Of a stretch of 43,636 bases of DNA, positions 7,816-17,435 are shown in pieces; position 1 is the first letter of the stretch, and each line of letters begins with the position of its first letter. The stretch is from assembly GCF_900163815.1 (NCBI RefSeq), contig NZ_FUKO01000014.1, positions 1-43,636 of the forward strand, written 5' to 3'. The stretch is from Microbacterium esteraromaticum. GTDB taxonomy: Bacteria > Actinomycetota > Actinomycetes > Actinomycetales > Microbacteriaceae. Position numbers and translations under genes: made by a program. The notes beneath the pieces are model-generated. The model was not told the origin of the DNA, made no database searches, and saw nothing but the letters and a program-made list of their open reading frames with translations.

Positions 7816-8874
7816 CTATCTGCACGCGGCTATCGTCTTAGAACCCTGCGGTGTTGCCAGCGTGCAGTAGTCCACGCCGCGCGCCTGCAGAAATGGGAGC
7901 GGGTCGACGAATTCGCCGTCGACCAAGATGCTGAGATGCAGATGCGCCCCATAGGAGCGGCCGGTGTTGCCGACCTCACCGATCAGCTCGCCCCCGGCGA
8001 CGGTATCTCCATCCCGCACCAGCACACTGCTCATATGCATGTACTGCGTTTCGGTGCCGTCGCTGTGCGTGATAATGACGTGGAGTCCCATGGCGCTGTC
8101 ATCGACTGTGGAGACGCTTTTCACCGTCCCGGCAGCCGCGGCGAGCAGCGGCGTGCCCTCTGCCGCGGCGAGGTCGATTCCAGAGTGCAGGTAGGCGTAC
8201 CCGGTGAGCGATGCATCGCGCATCCCGAAGACGTCGGTAAAGGAGACGTCGGCCGTCGCATCGAAAGATGACGTCCACTGCCCGTCGCCCACACATCCGG
8301 CGCCGGGCTTCGCGCCACCGATCGCCGCAAGCACTTCTCCTGCGGCCCCTTCATAGCGGGCGTAGTGATACGGGTCGCTGTTGCCCTGCACGCGGTTGAT
8401 CGCGATCGTCGGTTCGAGATCTTCCCAGCCGGGCACCTGCACGAGACGATCGAAGAACGCTCCGGAGGAGTACACGGGATCCATCACTTGCTCTCGCGTG
8501 CCCCATCCCAGGCACCACTGCTGCTGGAACAGACCCAGCGAGCAAGTCGCTGTGCCGTCAGGATTCGTGACGCCGTTGATGTCATCCCCGTAGTCCACGT
8601 TGACCAACGAGGACTCGCCCATCGACGTCATGACGCCGATGAGCTGCGCACGGGCAGGAAGACCCCTGTCAGCGGCAACCTTCGCGATGATCGCGGCGTT
8701 GACCAGCTGATCGTGGCCATACCCGCTCACAGGTCCCTCGGGTACCGAGGTGGGATCGATAGCCGAGGCGGCAGGGTTGCACGCCTCCTTGGTGCCGGCG
8801 GAGTCGAGCACGATGACTCCCACGATGAGGAAGCTCAGCAGCAGAATGCCGGTACCACCGAGGACTTTCCACAT
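7816..8874 (-). CDS. Bifunctional murein hydrolase (lytic transglycosylase-like + M23 peptidase)
   Basis: The 352-aa protein has an N-terminal transmembrane/signal segment (about 5-25). A lysozyme-like domain follows (about 50-195), with GVMTSMGESSL carrying the likely catalytic Glu and SLGLFQQQW. The C-terminal M23 peptidase domain (about 235-330) shows the zinc ligands in HSGIDLA and GAHLHLS. Such enzymes open the peptidoglycan for the conjugation channel, as VirB1/TcpG-type proteins do. ATG 8874 is chosen because GGAGGG lies 7 nt upstream. A GTG at 8880 would overlap the previous stop but sits too close to that site. Confidence 0.9.
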   Translation of the reverse strand: MWKVLGGTGILLLSFLIVGVIVLDSAGTKEACNPAASAIDPTSVPEGPVSGYGHDQLVNAAIIAKVAADRGLPARAQLIGVMTSMGESSLVNVDYGDDINGVTNPDGTATCSLGLFQQQWCLGWGTREQVMDPVYSSGAFFDRLVQVPGWEDLEPTIAINRVQGNSDPYHYARYEGAAGEVLAAIGGAKPGAGCVGDGQWTSSFDATADVSFTDVFGMRDASLTGYAYLHSGIDLAAAEGTPLLAAAAGTVKSVSTVDDSAMGLHVIITHSDGTETQYMHMSSVLVRDGDTVAGGELIGEVGNTGRSYGAHLHLSILVDGEFVDPLPFLQARGVDYCTLATPQGSKTIAACR

Positions 8875-8876
8875 AG

Positions 8877-9566
8877 TCACGCCCTCCGGGAGAACCGGAA
8901 GGACCGGTCGGGATCGTGAGCCGTCTCGCACGCCTGGAAAATCCCCGTGGACCCGAAAATGAACGGCGCATGCCGGTCGAAGTGGTTCACCCACCAACCG
9001 GACACCGTGTCGTCCGCGAACGAGATCTCGAATTCACGATGCAGCGCCGTCAATCGCCAGACCGCCTCAGGGTGCTCCTGCCACTGCGGGCACCAGCGGG
9101 AATCCTCGCGCTCCAGGCTCTCCAGATAGCTCGTCAGCTTCTCCACCCAGGCCACCAGCTCGTCCGACGCACCAGGCGGCATGCCGGCGTCCTCAGGGAG
9201 CGGCTGTGCCGGTGTCACCCGTGCCTGTGCCAACTCAGCGTGGGCCGCGCTCAGCGCGTCCCGTGCCTCGTCGAGCGCGGCTTTAGGCGCCGCGAGGCGG
9301 GCCGTGGCGCGCGCGTGTGCACGCTGCTTCTTGGCCAAGTCCTGCTCTGCCGCCGCCAGCTGCCACGGCAGTTTGGACTCCAGCGACCGGAAGTCTTCGA
9401 GCTTCGCCTCCGCAACGGTGACGTCGCCCTCAGCATCCGCAAGCACGTCTTCCGCGGCCGCCAGCTTGGACTCCGCGTCATGCACAGCCTGCCTGGCCGC
9501 GTCCACTGCGGCCGCCGCGTATGCGATCGCGCGAGGATCCGGCGTACCTGTCTCCTGATCGCTCAT
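8877..9566 (-). CDS. Coiled-coil DUF4913 protein
   Basis: The 229-aa protein has a long Ala/Glu/Lys-rich coiled coil over about residues 15-115. The C-terminal domain holds the DUF4913 signature: RWCPQWQEHPEAVWRL, then WWVNHFDRHAPFIF and an FQACE end. DUF4913 is a recurrent partner of actinobacterial conjugation systems with no established biochemical role. The start overlaps the coupling-protein stop by 4 nt (ATGA), so the two are translationally coupled. It may be a cytoplasmic adaptor for the coupling ATPase, which is inference from position. Confidence 0.85.
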   Translation of the reverse strand: MSDQETGTPDPRAIAYAAAAVDAARQAVHDAESKLAAAEDVLADAEGDVTVAEAKLEDFRSLESKLPWQLAAAEQDLAKKQRAHARATARLAAPKAALDEARDALSAAHAELAQARVTPAQPLPEDAGMPPGASDELVAWVEKLTSYLESLEREDSRWCPQWQEHPEAVWRLTALHREFEISFADDTVSGWWVNHFDRHAPFIFGSTGIFQACETAHDPDRSFRFSRRA

Positions 9567-11266
9567 GCTCCTACTCCGATCTGATCTCCAGCGCGCATGA
9601 CCTCCGCGAACGCCGGATCCTTGAACACGGGCACCGTCTCAACGATCACCGACACCCCGTTACTCGTCCGCACGATCGCACGCCACTCAGCCAGGTTCGC
9701 CAGGTCCGCCACGCTCGCGCGGGACTGCTTCTGCGTCGACTCCGAACGCGACCGCGAACCCTGGCTTGTGGTCGTCGAGAACATCGTCTTGTCATACGTG
9801 CCGATCAGATCCGACAGCGCCCGCAGCCAGGGCTCATTGTCGATGCCGCCCCCAAAGACGCGGGCACCTGCGGCGTCCCACAGCTGCGAAAACCGCTCAC
9901 GACCGTAGGTCGCTTCGCCCTGCGCCGGCGACTGAAAGTAGGCGTTGATGATGATGCCCTTGGACCCAAAGTGGGTGTACCAGTCGGGCAGGTCGGGAAG
10001 TGTGACGACGTTCCCGCACTCGTCGAGGTCCATGACCATCGGGACCGGCAGACGCTCCGACCGGTGCCGGCCCGCCTCCGAGACCGCCGCTTCCGCCACC
10101 TGCGTAACCAGGGCCGACACGAACGCCGCCAGCGGGCCGGCCTTGTCCTTAGTCAGGAGGATCAGAGTGTCGGAGGACACCGCGAACCGTGCTGCGTCGA
10201 AGACCGGGACTCCCGGCGTGGGCGTTGCCCACGCCATCAGGTGGTCGTGGACCATCGCAGACGCCATGCGCTGCGCGGTGGCGAACACGCTTCCGCGTGT
10301 CCGCTCGGGCTGCTTGGCGAGGCCGCGCAGCGCCGCAACAGGACCGGTATAGCCTGCGTCTATCAGGCGTTCAGCCGGGTCGGCGGTGTTGCCCTCCGAA
10401 ACCCAGATGTGCACCTGCCGGAGTGGCTTTCCAGAGACCGCGGCCGCCAGCATGCACCAGGCCAGGAACTCCCGGCCCTGAGGGTCGAACTGCGCATCGC
10501 CGCCCGTCTGAGCGGCCGTGGGCGCGGACTTCTCGAACACGCTGGCCAGCTTCTCGGCCGACTTCGTGTCCTTCACCGTCGCGAATAGATCGATCGTGAA
10601 CGCGGGACGCTCCCCGGCCCGGAAGATCCGATCCGGATCGAACATCCACACCCGGCCAGACGGGTGTTGCAGAGCACGCGCGGCGAGAACATACTTCACC
10701 CCGTCTGTCTTGTTGGACGTCATCACGTACGCGCCCGGCGCATAGTACGAGTGACGGACCACCTGTGTGAGTGTCTTTCCGCGGCCCGGCCCCCACACGT
10801 GAGCTGAGCACTGCCGGTACGACTGGAGCACCCAGCGACGGCCGGAATCGAGGGACCGGCCGATCTGCACGCCCGCCTCGGAGATCTCGGCATCCGGGTG
10901 CAGGTGCCGCATCTCCTTACGGCGCTCGCGCTCCTGAATGCGGCCCGTGTTCTGGTTCGCGTTCACGCGACGTTCGAGATCCGTCATCCGGCGAGGGCCC
11001 TTGGACGTTCCCTGCCCGCCGCGCTTCCACAGCACGACCAGGAGCACCGCGAGAAGGACAGCCGCGACCAGGAGTAACACTGTTGCCCCTGGAGGCCACG
11101 AGCTTTCACCCGTGACCAGCTGAATCGCTGCGGCGAGCGGATTCCACGACATCGCGCGGCCCTCACCCGGCCACATCAGCTGCCCCAGATAAATCGCGGC
11201 GTAGATCACCGCGGCGACCGCCAACGCGATCACGTACGGCCCTGCCGGATACCTACGCCCGTGCAT
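9563..11266 (-). CDS. Type IV coupling protein (VirD4/TraG-like ATPase)
   Basis: The 567-aa protein starts at ATG 11266, overlapping the upstream stop by one base (TGATG). Two N-terminal membrane segments (about 8-30 and 55-80) are followed by the RecA-like motor with Walker A GPGRGKT (about 160) and a Walker B region VPMVMDLDECGN. A TraG/TraD-type stretch (YFQSPAQGEATYG) follows. It should link the relaxosome to the channel and energise substrate transfer. It is the obvious receptor for the tail signal shared by the relaxase and the zeta toxin. Confidence 0.9.
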   Translation of the reverse strand: MHGRRYPAGPYVIALAVAAVIYAAIYLGQLMWPGEGRAMSWNPLAAAIQLVTGESSWPPGATVLLLVAAVLLAVLLVVLWKRGGQGTSKGPRRMTDLERRVNANQNTGRIQERERRKEMRHLHPDAEISEAGVQIGRSLDSGRRWVLQSYRQCSAHVWGPGRGKTLTQVVRHSYYAPGAYVMTSNKTDGVKYVLAARALQHPSGRVWMFDPDRIFRAGERPAFTIDLFATVKDTKSAEKLASVFEKSAPTAAQTGGDAQFDPQGREFLAWCMLAAAVSGKPLRQVHIWVSEGNTADPAERLIDAGYTGPVAALRGLAKQPERTRGSVFATAQRMASAMVHDHLMAWATPTPGVPVFDAARFAVSSDTLILLTKDKAGPLAAFVSALVTQVAEAAVSEAGRHRSERLPVPMVMDLDECGNVVTLPDLPDWYTHFGSKGIIINAYFQSPAQGEATYGRERFSQLWDAAGARVFGGGIDNEPWLRALSDLIGTYDKTMFSTTTSQGSRSRSESTQKQSRASVADLANLAEWRAIVRTSNGVSVIVETVPVFKDPAFAEVMRAGDQIGVGA

Positions 11267-12867
11267 CAGTTGTCCCCGTGCGCGCCGATAGCCGCGGCCC
11301 ACGCGGCGTTCGTATCGTGAATCTGCTTCTCACGAGGGGTCAGCTGGCGGCCCGTGGTGAACGGGACGCCCGGCATGTCTCCGGTCTTCATGAGGAACTT
11401 CCCACGTCCAGGGGGCGGGGAAGGCTTGCCCGTTACAGGATTGGTCGACCCCTCGGCCGACCATGCGACAAGAAGATCCTGCTCCTTCTTGGAGAAAGGG
11501 CGGATGCTGAGAAGATCCGGCATCTCGTTACGGGCGAGGCCGCCCAGGAACAACATCGACGAACGCTCGACGAAGCCGCGAGCGATCTTCGTCCGCTCGG
11601 GCGTGGACAGCTCCAGGTCCTTCATCGAATGAGTGATCATGATCTGCCCCAGACCCTCGGTCCGGTTCAAGCGAGTAATCGCGTTGATCCGGTACACCGA
11701 CCCGTCCCAGGCCTCGAGTATTTGCCACAGCTCGTCCATCACCATGAAGTGGTGACGTTCGGGCTCCAGACCCTCCTCAGACAGGATCTTCGCGCACTCG
11801 GATACCGACTGCCCGTACGACCAGCACGCCAGCTGAGCCGCGGCGCGCAGCTGCGCGTCCGTCGACGGGATACTCGACACGTCAAAGCACAGCGCCCGGT
11901 CGATCGGAACCTGCTCGGTCGTCTGCCGGCAGAACACGTCCCCGAACGGCCCGTGCGGTCCCAAGCCGTTCAGGCCAGTGCGGAGGTTCGAGGTGAGCTT
12001 GTCGTAATCGTCGTCGGTCGCCGGGAGAATGTTCTCGCGCACCCGCGGGTGCCGCTCGGTGATGATGCGCAGCACATCAGACGGTAGTGGCTGCTCGCCT
12101 CGTTTCGCCGCCTCTGTGGCCGCGATCTCCACCGCCACCGAGAGCACCGTGACCTCTGACCGCTTCTCGGTCAGTTCCTCGCGCAGAACCATCTCCACCA
12201 GGCCGCGGAGGGCATTGAGGCGACGGCCGTGCACCCGCCCCACCACTTCCTTGTATCGCTTCGAGAGCCGGGCGTACTCCAGCTCGTCGATTCCCTCTCG
12301 CCGTGCAGGGTCGAGGCGGCTCAGATGCTCAGCCCACGGGCCAGCGTCGAGAACGTTGATCCCGCCCATGCCGCGGCCGAGGGAGAACTCGAACCCCCCG
12401 ATTTCCTTGTTGAAACCGACATAGTCAGGTTTCAGATCTCCCAGGATCATGGGGAGGTCGCCGCCGTCCGAGATGCCAAGGAGCATTCTCGCGACGAGCG
12501 ACGACTTACCGCGGCCGTTGAGGGCGAGCATGAATGCAGACGGCGCGGAGATGATGCCGCGCTTGAACGCGGTCATCGGGTCGCCGAGCACTGGTCCGCC
12601 GCTGTAGAAGTGCTTGCCCAGCACCGCGCCGACCAGGGGCGTAGACGCCCCGACGCTGAACGGCCAGAAACCGCACACCTGGAGGCTGGAGGCTTCGAAC
12701 TCCGGCGGAGCCTCCACGTACACGTGAGCACCAAGGGTTGCCCCCTGCACGCCCTTGGCGGTCAGCCCCGGGAAGGGCAGCGCGTCCGCGGTGACAGCTG
12801 GCTGCCGACCCAGGAGCCGGTTCGTGCTGCTGGCTACCTTGTCGAAAACGTCGTCGAGAACACCCAT
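11266..12867 (-). CDS. VirB4-like T4SS ATPase
   Basis: The 533-aa ATPase has a Walker A variant LNGRGKSSLV (about 115-124) and a Walker B FMVMDELWQIL (about 375). A sensor-like MITHSM follows. The N-terminus lacks the extended domain of classical VirB4; in this actinobacterial class the partner SCO6880 protein, encoded immediately upstream, seems to provide it. It is expected to be the main assembly and transport motor, acting at the inner face of the membrane. Confidence 0.87.
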   Translation of the reverse strand: MGVLDDVFDKVASSTNRLLGRQPAVTADALPFPGLTAKGVQGATLGAHVYVEAPPEFEASSLQVCGFWPFSVGASTPLVGAVLGKHFYSGGPVLGDPMTAFKRGIISAPSAFMLALNGRGKSSLVARMLLGISDGGDLPMILGDLKPDYVGFNKEIGGFEFSLGRGMGGINVLDAGPWAEHLSRLDPARREGIDELEYARLSKRYKEVVGRVHGRRLNALRGLVEMVLREELTEKRSEVTVLSVAVEIAATEAAKRGEQPLPSDVLRIITERHPRVRENILPATDDDYDKLTSNLRTGLNGLGPHGPFGDVFCRQTTEQVPIDRALCFDVSSIPSTDAQLRAAAQLACWSYGQSVSECAKILSEEGLEPERHHFMVMDELWQILEAWDGSVYRINAITRLNRTEGLGQIMITHSMKDLELSTPERTKIARGFVERSSMLFLGGLARNEMPDLLSIRPFSKKEQDLLVAWSAEGSTNPVTGKPSPPPGRGKFLMKTGDMPGVPFTTGRQLTPREKQIHDTNAAWAAAIGAHGDN

Positions 12868-12879
12868 GTCATCGCCTCC

Positions 12880-14403
12880 TTACAGCGCCTGCCGCAGTTG
12901 CGGCGATACCGTCGCCCACTTCGCCGGGACGATCCCAAGTCCGAGGCCGATCGCGAACGACGCATCTTCGTTGCCGGTGGCTGGACGAACACTCAGCTGC
13001 ACACCGGTCTGTGCCGCATTGCGGACCATGGACGGCACGCGCCGCAGCGCGGCAGGGTCCATCACCGTCACGGTGATGATGAACGAGAACCGGATGAGAG
13101 CCGCACCACGTGCAGAGACTTCCGTCTCTGTCTGCTTCACGCGCCCCGCCGATGCCAGCTGCGCACCCGTTGCCTTACGACCCTTCTGGTTCGTCTCGTA
13201 GTCCGCATCCGCCACCGCCGTCTGCACGCGCGACTGGCTCTGTTCCATGGTCATCGGCCGGTAGAGAATGGTGACCCGCTTCTGCTCGCTGATGTCATCC
13301 GGCTTCAACAGCGCCATCATCGAACTCTCACGGAAGACACCAGCCGGGGCCCTCCACACCTGGAACGACTGCGAGAATCCAGCACCGTGCTCGTACCTCT
13401 CGATGTTGTCCGCATTCGCATACACCGGGCCGACCTCCTCCCACGTGAGGCCAGTCCCGACACCAGACAGGCGCGCCCGCTCGACCGCCACCGCGGCCTC
13501 GGGGTTGTACGCCACATACGTCGTGTCGATGATCTCCTGCGCAGCGAGATACGACACCACGCCGCCACCAGAAAGCTCCAGCTGCTCGATCATCGCCGGC
13601 AGGTGCACCATGACCTCGCCCATCAGATCCTCACGACTGCGCGCTTCCAAACCCTGATCGGCGTCAGGTGCGCCGGAGAACGTCACAGCGAGCCGGGCAT
13701 CAACCCGGCCAGTCCCCGCGTTCACAGCCGCCACAATCTCGTCGACGGCTTCTCGCGAGAACGTCGGCACCACCGACGCGTCCACGCGGGATCGGTGCTC
13801 CGCCACCGCCGCCGGCAGCCGCTCACCCGTGTCCCGCATGCTCGTCACGGTCACCGAAACCTGCTCCAACGCGGCCAGTGTGCTCGACTGGTGCAGGTAG
13901 CCGCCCCAGCCATCGACGAGGAAATCGATCGTGTCCTGATCCTGGAGGTCCAGCCCGGACGAGGCCGCGGTGAAGAACACAGTTCCCGTGCGCTTCACGC
14001 GATCCCACAGGAACGCGAACGGCCGGCCCAGGTGATCCGTCCCCTCGAACATCTCCGTAGACGCCAGCAACCCCGGCGCGCGGTGCGAGCCGTCCGGCAT
14101 CCGCGACGTCGGCCCACTGAGATAGGTTGTCGCACCCTTCTTCTTCGCTTTACGGAACATACGTGCTCCCACCGCTCTCTCCAGGCGCGTACGCCCCTGC
14201 TTTCGACCCGTTTCCAAGAACCACACCCCGACGATCGCCAACAGCAGCGCGATCGCTGCGAAATGGATCGGGACGCCGAAGAACTGCATCATGAAGAACG
14301 TTGAGACGCCCCCCGCGATCACCAGCGCGACTGAGGCCATGGACAGGCCCATCGTCCGCGCATAGTGCGGCTCCTGCACGTTCCCGTAAAGACGCTCGCT
14401 CAT
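12880..14403 (-). CDS. SCO6880-family T4SS membrane protein
   Basis: The 507-aa protein has two adjacent N-terminal transmembrane segments (about 20-42 and 46-63), then a large cytoplasmic domain. The overall plan matches the SCO6880 family: a VirB3/PrgI-like membrane anchor fused to the N-terminal domain of VirB4. The ATPase that completes VirB4 is the next gene, 12 bp away. The start overlaps the VirB6-like stop by ATGA. Confidence 0.85.
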   Translation of the reverse strand: MSERLYGNVQEPHYARTMGLSMASVALVIAGGVSTFFMMQFFGVPIHFAAIALLLAIVGVWFLETGRKQGRTRLERAVGARMFRKAKKKGATTYLSGPTSRMPDGSHRAPGLLASTEMFEGTDHLGRPFAFLWDRVKRTGTVFFTAASSGLDLQDQDTIDFLVDGWGGYLHQSSTLAALEQVSVTVTSMRDTGERLPAAVAEHRSRVDASVVPTFSREAVDEIVAAVNAGTGRVDARLAVTFSGAPDADQGLEARSREDLMGEVMVHLPAMIEQLELSGGGVVSYLAAQEIIDTTYVAYNPEAAVAVERARLSGVGTGLTWEEVGPVYANADNIERYEHGAGFSQSFQVWRAPAGVFRESSMMALLKPDDISEQKRVTILYRPMTMEQSQSRVQTAVADADYETNQKGRKATGAQLASAGRVKQTETEVSARGAALIRFSFIITVTVMDPAALRRVPSMVRNAAQTGVQLSVRPATGNEDASFAIGLGLGIVPAKWATVSPQLRQAL

Positions 14404-15740
14404 CGCTCACTCCCTGCTTCCATTGACTGCTCCACCGAACCCACCTGCGCCTGCGCCTGTTGGGCACCGCTTGCCGCCCAACGCTGCGCCCACTGCGATC
14501 CGCGGGTCGCAGTGGCGCCAGCCGCCCCTCCCGCGCCTGAGCCCGCACTGCCCGTCGACGGACCCGCCCCGCTCGTCGACGAACCACCAGACGAACCACC
14601 AGACGAACCACCAGGCCCCGTGCCGCTGCCACCGGTGCTGTTTCCGCCGCTGGTGCTGCCACCGCCCTGCGGCCCGGATGCGCCACCAGATGTTGATGGG
14701 GCCTGTGTCGACGAAGCGCCCTTCGCTATCTGCTCTCCGGCCGAGGTCGCAGCTTGCATGCCGCCTCCGCGTGCACCGGCGGCGGCGACCGCCGCAGCTC
14801 CAGCTCCACCAACCGCACCGACCGCGACCATGGCAGCGCCCGTTAGGAATCCGGCACCGCCGCCTTGCGTTCCCGCCGCGATCGCTGGCGCGACAATACG
14901 TGCGATCGCCGGCAGGGCGATCCCCGCCGCACACAGCAGAACTGTTCCATAGAGCGCCTGCAGAACGACCTGCCCGGAGTCCTCAACTCCGCCCGTGATC
15001 ATCCGGCCGGCGGCGATGCCGACACCGTAGATGATCGCGGCAACGGGCTTAAACAGCAGGATTGCGGCGGTCCAGGCCACCACACGGTTGAAACCGTTCC
15101 GTCCTCGCGCCGACATCGCAGCCGCAGCAAGAACCGGCAGGAGTCCCGCAACCACGGGGAGAACACCCCAGTTGAACATGACCATGAACAGGTTGAGGAT
15201 GCCGCCGAGCACGCCGAACACGAGCGCGACGAGCATCAGAACGAGCACACCCACGCCCATCCCCGACGCAGCCGCAGCGTCCACGCCGATCAGCGTGCCC
15301 AAGCCCTCCTCGATCGTGCCACCGCTGATGTTGTTGATGAGCCACGGCGATGCCTCGTCGAAGAACTTCGCCAGCAGCGAGATCGTCGGGATACCCGCTC
15401 CCGTGACGAGGATCACCCGGAAGAAGCCCAGGGTGACGTCCACAGCAGAATCGGCGTCCTTCCGGCGAGCGACCATGATCAACGCGAACGCCATGCCCAG
15501 CATGCCGCCGATGATCACTGCCCAGTCGGTGTACGCCTGCACCCGCTCCGCAGGAGACCAGCCCTCACCCTCACCCTGGAGCACCGGTGCGGGCAAGTAC
15601 AGGAAGTACGTCGACACCCACTTCACGGCCTCAGTCACGCCCTGAATCAGTGCTGCGACAGTGTCTCGCAACACATCCGAGAAGAAGTTACCGATCTCCT
15701 CCAGGACGTCACCGAGCGGATCCCATGCAAGAGGTCTCAT
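14400..15740 (-). CDS. VirB6/TrbL-like polytopic channel protein
   Basis: The 446-aa protein has a short amphipathic N-terminus and about six hydrophobic segments between residues 70 and 310. A long cytoplasmic or periplasmic tail follows, rich in Gly/Ser/Thr (repeated GGSSGGSS-type units around 375-400) and then Ala/Gln. The architecture fits VirB6/TrbL inner-membrane channel components. The GGSSGGSS stretch is encoded by near-perfect short tandem repeats at about 14577-14613 and may vary in length between isolates. Confidence 0.82.
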   Translation of the reverse strand: MRPLAWDPLGDVLEEIGNFFSDVLRDTVAALIQGVTEAVKWVSTYFLYLPAPVLQGEGEGWSPAERVQAYTDWAVIIGGMLGMAFALIMVARRKDADSAVDVTLGFFRVILVTGAGIPTISLLAKFFDEASPWLINNISGGTIEEGLGTLIGVDAAAASGMGVGVLVLMLVALVFGVLGGILNLFMVMFNWGVLPVVAGLLPVLAAAAMSARGRNGFNRVVAWTAAILLFKPVAAIIYGVGIAAGRMITGGVEDSGQVVLQALYGTVLLCAAGIALPAIARIVAPAIAAGTQGGGAGFLTGAAMVAVGAVGGAGAAAVAAAGARGGGMQAATSAGEQIAKGASSTQAPSTSGGASGPQGGGSTSGGNSTGGSGTGPGGSSGGSSGGSSTSGAGPSTGSAGSGAGGAAGATATRGSQWAQRWAASGAQQAQAQVGSVEQSMEAGSER

Positions 15741-15741
15741 G

Positions 15742-16566
15742 TCAGTCTCCGGCCGATTCCGGTGTCCAAAGTACGAACCCCTGCGCGCTCACGTTCCGCT
15801 GCGTAGACGACCATTCATTGGCCGACGCAGGATCGATACGCCAGTCGTCGTCTTGCCATACCAACTTCGCGGTGAGTGAGCCCGATGTGGCGCCGTCCTT
15901 CCCGAGCAGAACCTCAATCACGGCCTGATCGTCGTCGAACGACACCACCCGATAGCCGAGGAACTGGACGCCAGCAAAGTTCGAGTCGGGTACCCGCACT
16001 TCCACGCCGTTCTCAACGTCGTCGACGTCTTGCAGAATGGCCGCTTTAAGCGGGCCGTCGAGCACTGCATGCTCCAGCAAGCCTCGTGTGCCGGCGTCAG
16101 GAGATCCGGTGTTGCCGTGCACGAGGTAGTGATAGGTCGCGAGCACCGCACCGGTCTGAGTGGGAGCAAAGCCCACCCTGTAGTCGTCCACCTCGACGCA
16201 GGGCCCGGCGCCGTCGACTTCGGGCAGTGCAGCCCACCGTTCGACCACCCAACGGGTTGCCTCCGGCGGGGTCGAGCTGATGTCCCGATCTGTGGCGTCG
16301 AGCGTGCAAGTCCCGTTCTCCGCGGGAGGGGCCGACGGCGCTACCGGCGCCTCGGACGCTGAGGGCTGAGAGGTCGGTCCCGCCGTCTGTGACGGTTCGA
16401 ACCAGAACACGCGCAGCGCCCACACGCCAACGGCTACGAGGACGATAAGCGCGATGAAAGCGAGCAACACCCACGGGGCACGCTTGGCTTGCTCCGAGGT
16501 CTGCTGTTCGGGGCGTGCAACGCGGTTCGCGTTCCGGCTCCACCAGCCTGGATTGTCTTTCGGCAT
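15742..16566 (-). CDS. VirB8/TcpC-like bitopic conjugation protein
   Basis: The 274-aa protein has a basic cytoplasmic N-terminus, one transmembrane segment (about 32-52), a Ser/Pro/Ala linker and a C-terminal soluble domain (about 90-270). This is the usual layout of VirB8-type proteins with an NTF2-like outer domain. The domain contains YRVGFAPTQTGAVLATYHY and ends with a WRIDPAS-type strand. One base separates its stop from the VirB6-like ATG. The assignment rests on architecture and operon position. Confidence 0.75.
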   Translation of the reverse strand: MPKDNPGWWSRNANRVARPEQQTSEQAKRAPWVLLAFIALIVLVAVGVWALRVFWFEPSQTAGPTSQPSASEAPVAPSAPPAENGTCTLDATDRDISSTPPEATRWVVERWAALPEVDGAGPCVEVDDYRVGFAPTQTGAVLATYHYLVHGNTGSPDAGTRGLLEHAVLDGPLKAAILQDVDDVENGVEVRVPDSNFAGVQFLGYRVVSFDDDQAVIEVLLGKDGATSGSLTAKLVWQDDDWRIDPASANEWSSTQRNVSAQGFVLWTPESAGD

Positions 16567-16593
16567 GTCTCGCTCCGTCCTCTCGTGCGCCGC

Positions 16594-16857
16594 TTAGGCG
16601 ATCGCGTTCCAGATTGTTCCCGCAGCGCCCAGGACGATTGCGAGGACGAGTGGCCACACCGGCGCTGAGGCGTCCGCCTGACCGCCTCGGTTGCGTGCCT
16701 GCGCAGCCTGGACGAGCCCCACGATGAAGAAGACGAACAGGATCGCACCGACGGCCCAAAGTGCCCACGTGACGATCGTGTTGATGTTCTCGACCCCCGG
16801 AGGGGCGGTACCACCGGACGGGGGAACGTAAGTAGCTACTGAGTTGAGGAACTTCAT
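16594..16857 (-). CDS. Small two-helix membrane protein (VirB2-like pilin candidate)
   Basis: The 87-aa protein has two transmembrane helices (about 28-50 and 66-84) joined by a short polar loop with QARNRGGQ. The N-terminus is Pro/Gly-rich. Small proteins with two hydrophobic segments in this operon position are commonly the pilin or a VirB2 substitute. No cleavable signal is obvious. The start overlaps the upstream stop by ATGA. Confidence 0.7.
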   Translation of the reverse strand: MKFLNSVATYVPPSGGTAPPGVENINTIVTWALWAVGAILFVFFIVGLVQAAQARNRGGQADASAPVWPLVLAIVLGAAGTIWNAIA

Positions 16858-17435
16858 GACTTCTTCTTTCTCTTTGGTGCCAGTGCAGCCATCACCAGCT
16901 GCACACGGACGCTTTTGGGGATCTCAGGTGTTCCCGGTTCCCGCCAGGCGGGAATGAACGGGATTGTCATGGTCCGCGGGTACACACCCGAGACCTGCTT
17001 TGCCAGCTGCACGGTGGCCCGCGACAGCTTGGGGCGATCGTGCACGAGGAGGAGAGCGCGGATGTCGTACGAGACATCTCCACGCGCGTTCGCTCGTGCG
17101 AGCTCAGCGGCAGCCTCCAGCCCTGCCGGATGCGTCGCGGCGACGACGTACACCGGGGCTTGCCACACCGGCTCGTGTAGTCCGCCATCGATCACGCTCT
17201 CGCCTGCAAGGCGAGCGAGGGTGCTTACGCCGACCCCGCCAGAGGCTCCCACCAGCCACACTGTGTCTGCCGTGATGGCCGGTGCGGGCGCAACAGGTGG
17301 GGTTGGCGCAATGTCGCGCGCCATGCGCGGAGCGCCGAGGCCGGTCTGTTCGAGGGCATCACCGAGGATGGGATCGGTTTCGATCTCCTCAGGAGCCTCC
17401 TCAGGCTCGGCCACGGGGAGGAATGGGTTCGTCAT
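16854..17435 (-). CDS. DUF6668 protein (ParA-like P-loop remnant)
   Basis: The 193-aa protein has a Walker-A-like GASGGVGVSTLARL at about residues 63-76, and later a LLVHDRPKLS stretch that resembles the switch region of MinD/ParA proteins. An acidic N-terminal 50 residues and a Lys-rich C-terminus (KRKKKS) flank the core. The P-loop lacks the usual GKT ending, so ATP hydrolysis is doubtful. It overlaps both neighbours by ATGA and follows the larger ParA-like gene. Confidence 0.75.
   Translation of the reverse strand: MTNPFLPVAEPEEAPEEIETDPILGDALEQTGLGAPRMARDIAPTPPVAPAPAITADTVWLVGASGGVGVSTLARLAGESVIDGGLHEPVWQAPVYVVAATHPAGLEAAAELARANARGDVSYDIRALLLVHDRPKLSRATVQLAKQVSGVYPRTMTIPFIPAWREPGTPEIPKSVRVQLVMAALAPKRKKKS

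Noticed and set aside
9521..10588. 355-aa plus-strand frame over the coupling-protein gene
   Set aside because: Low-complexity Arg/His-rich shadow of the coupling-protein gene.
12229..14304. 691-aa plus-strand open frame over the SCO6880 and VirB4-like genes
   Set aside because: It is rich in His/Arg with no domain, as expected for an antisense shadow; the minus-strand genes overlap each other neatly and have motifs.
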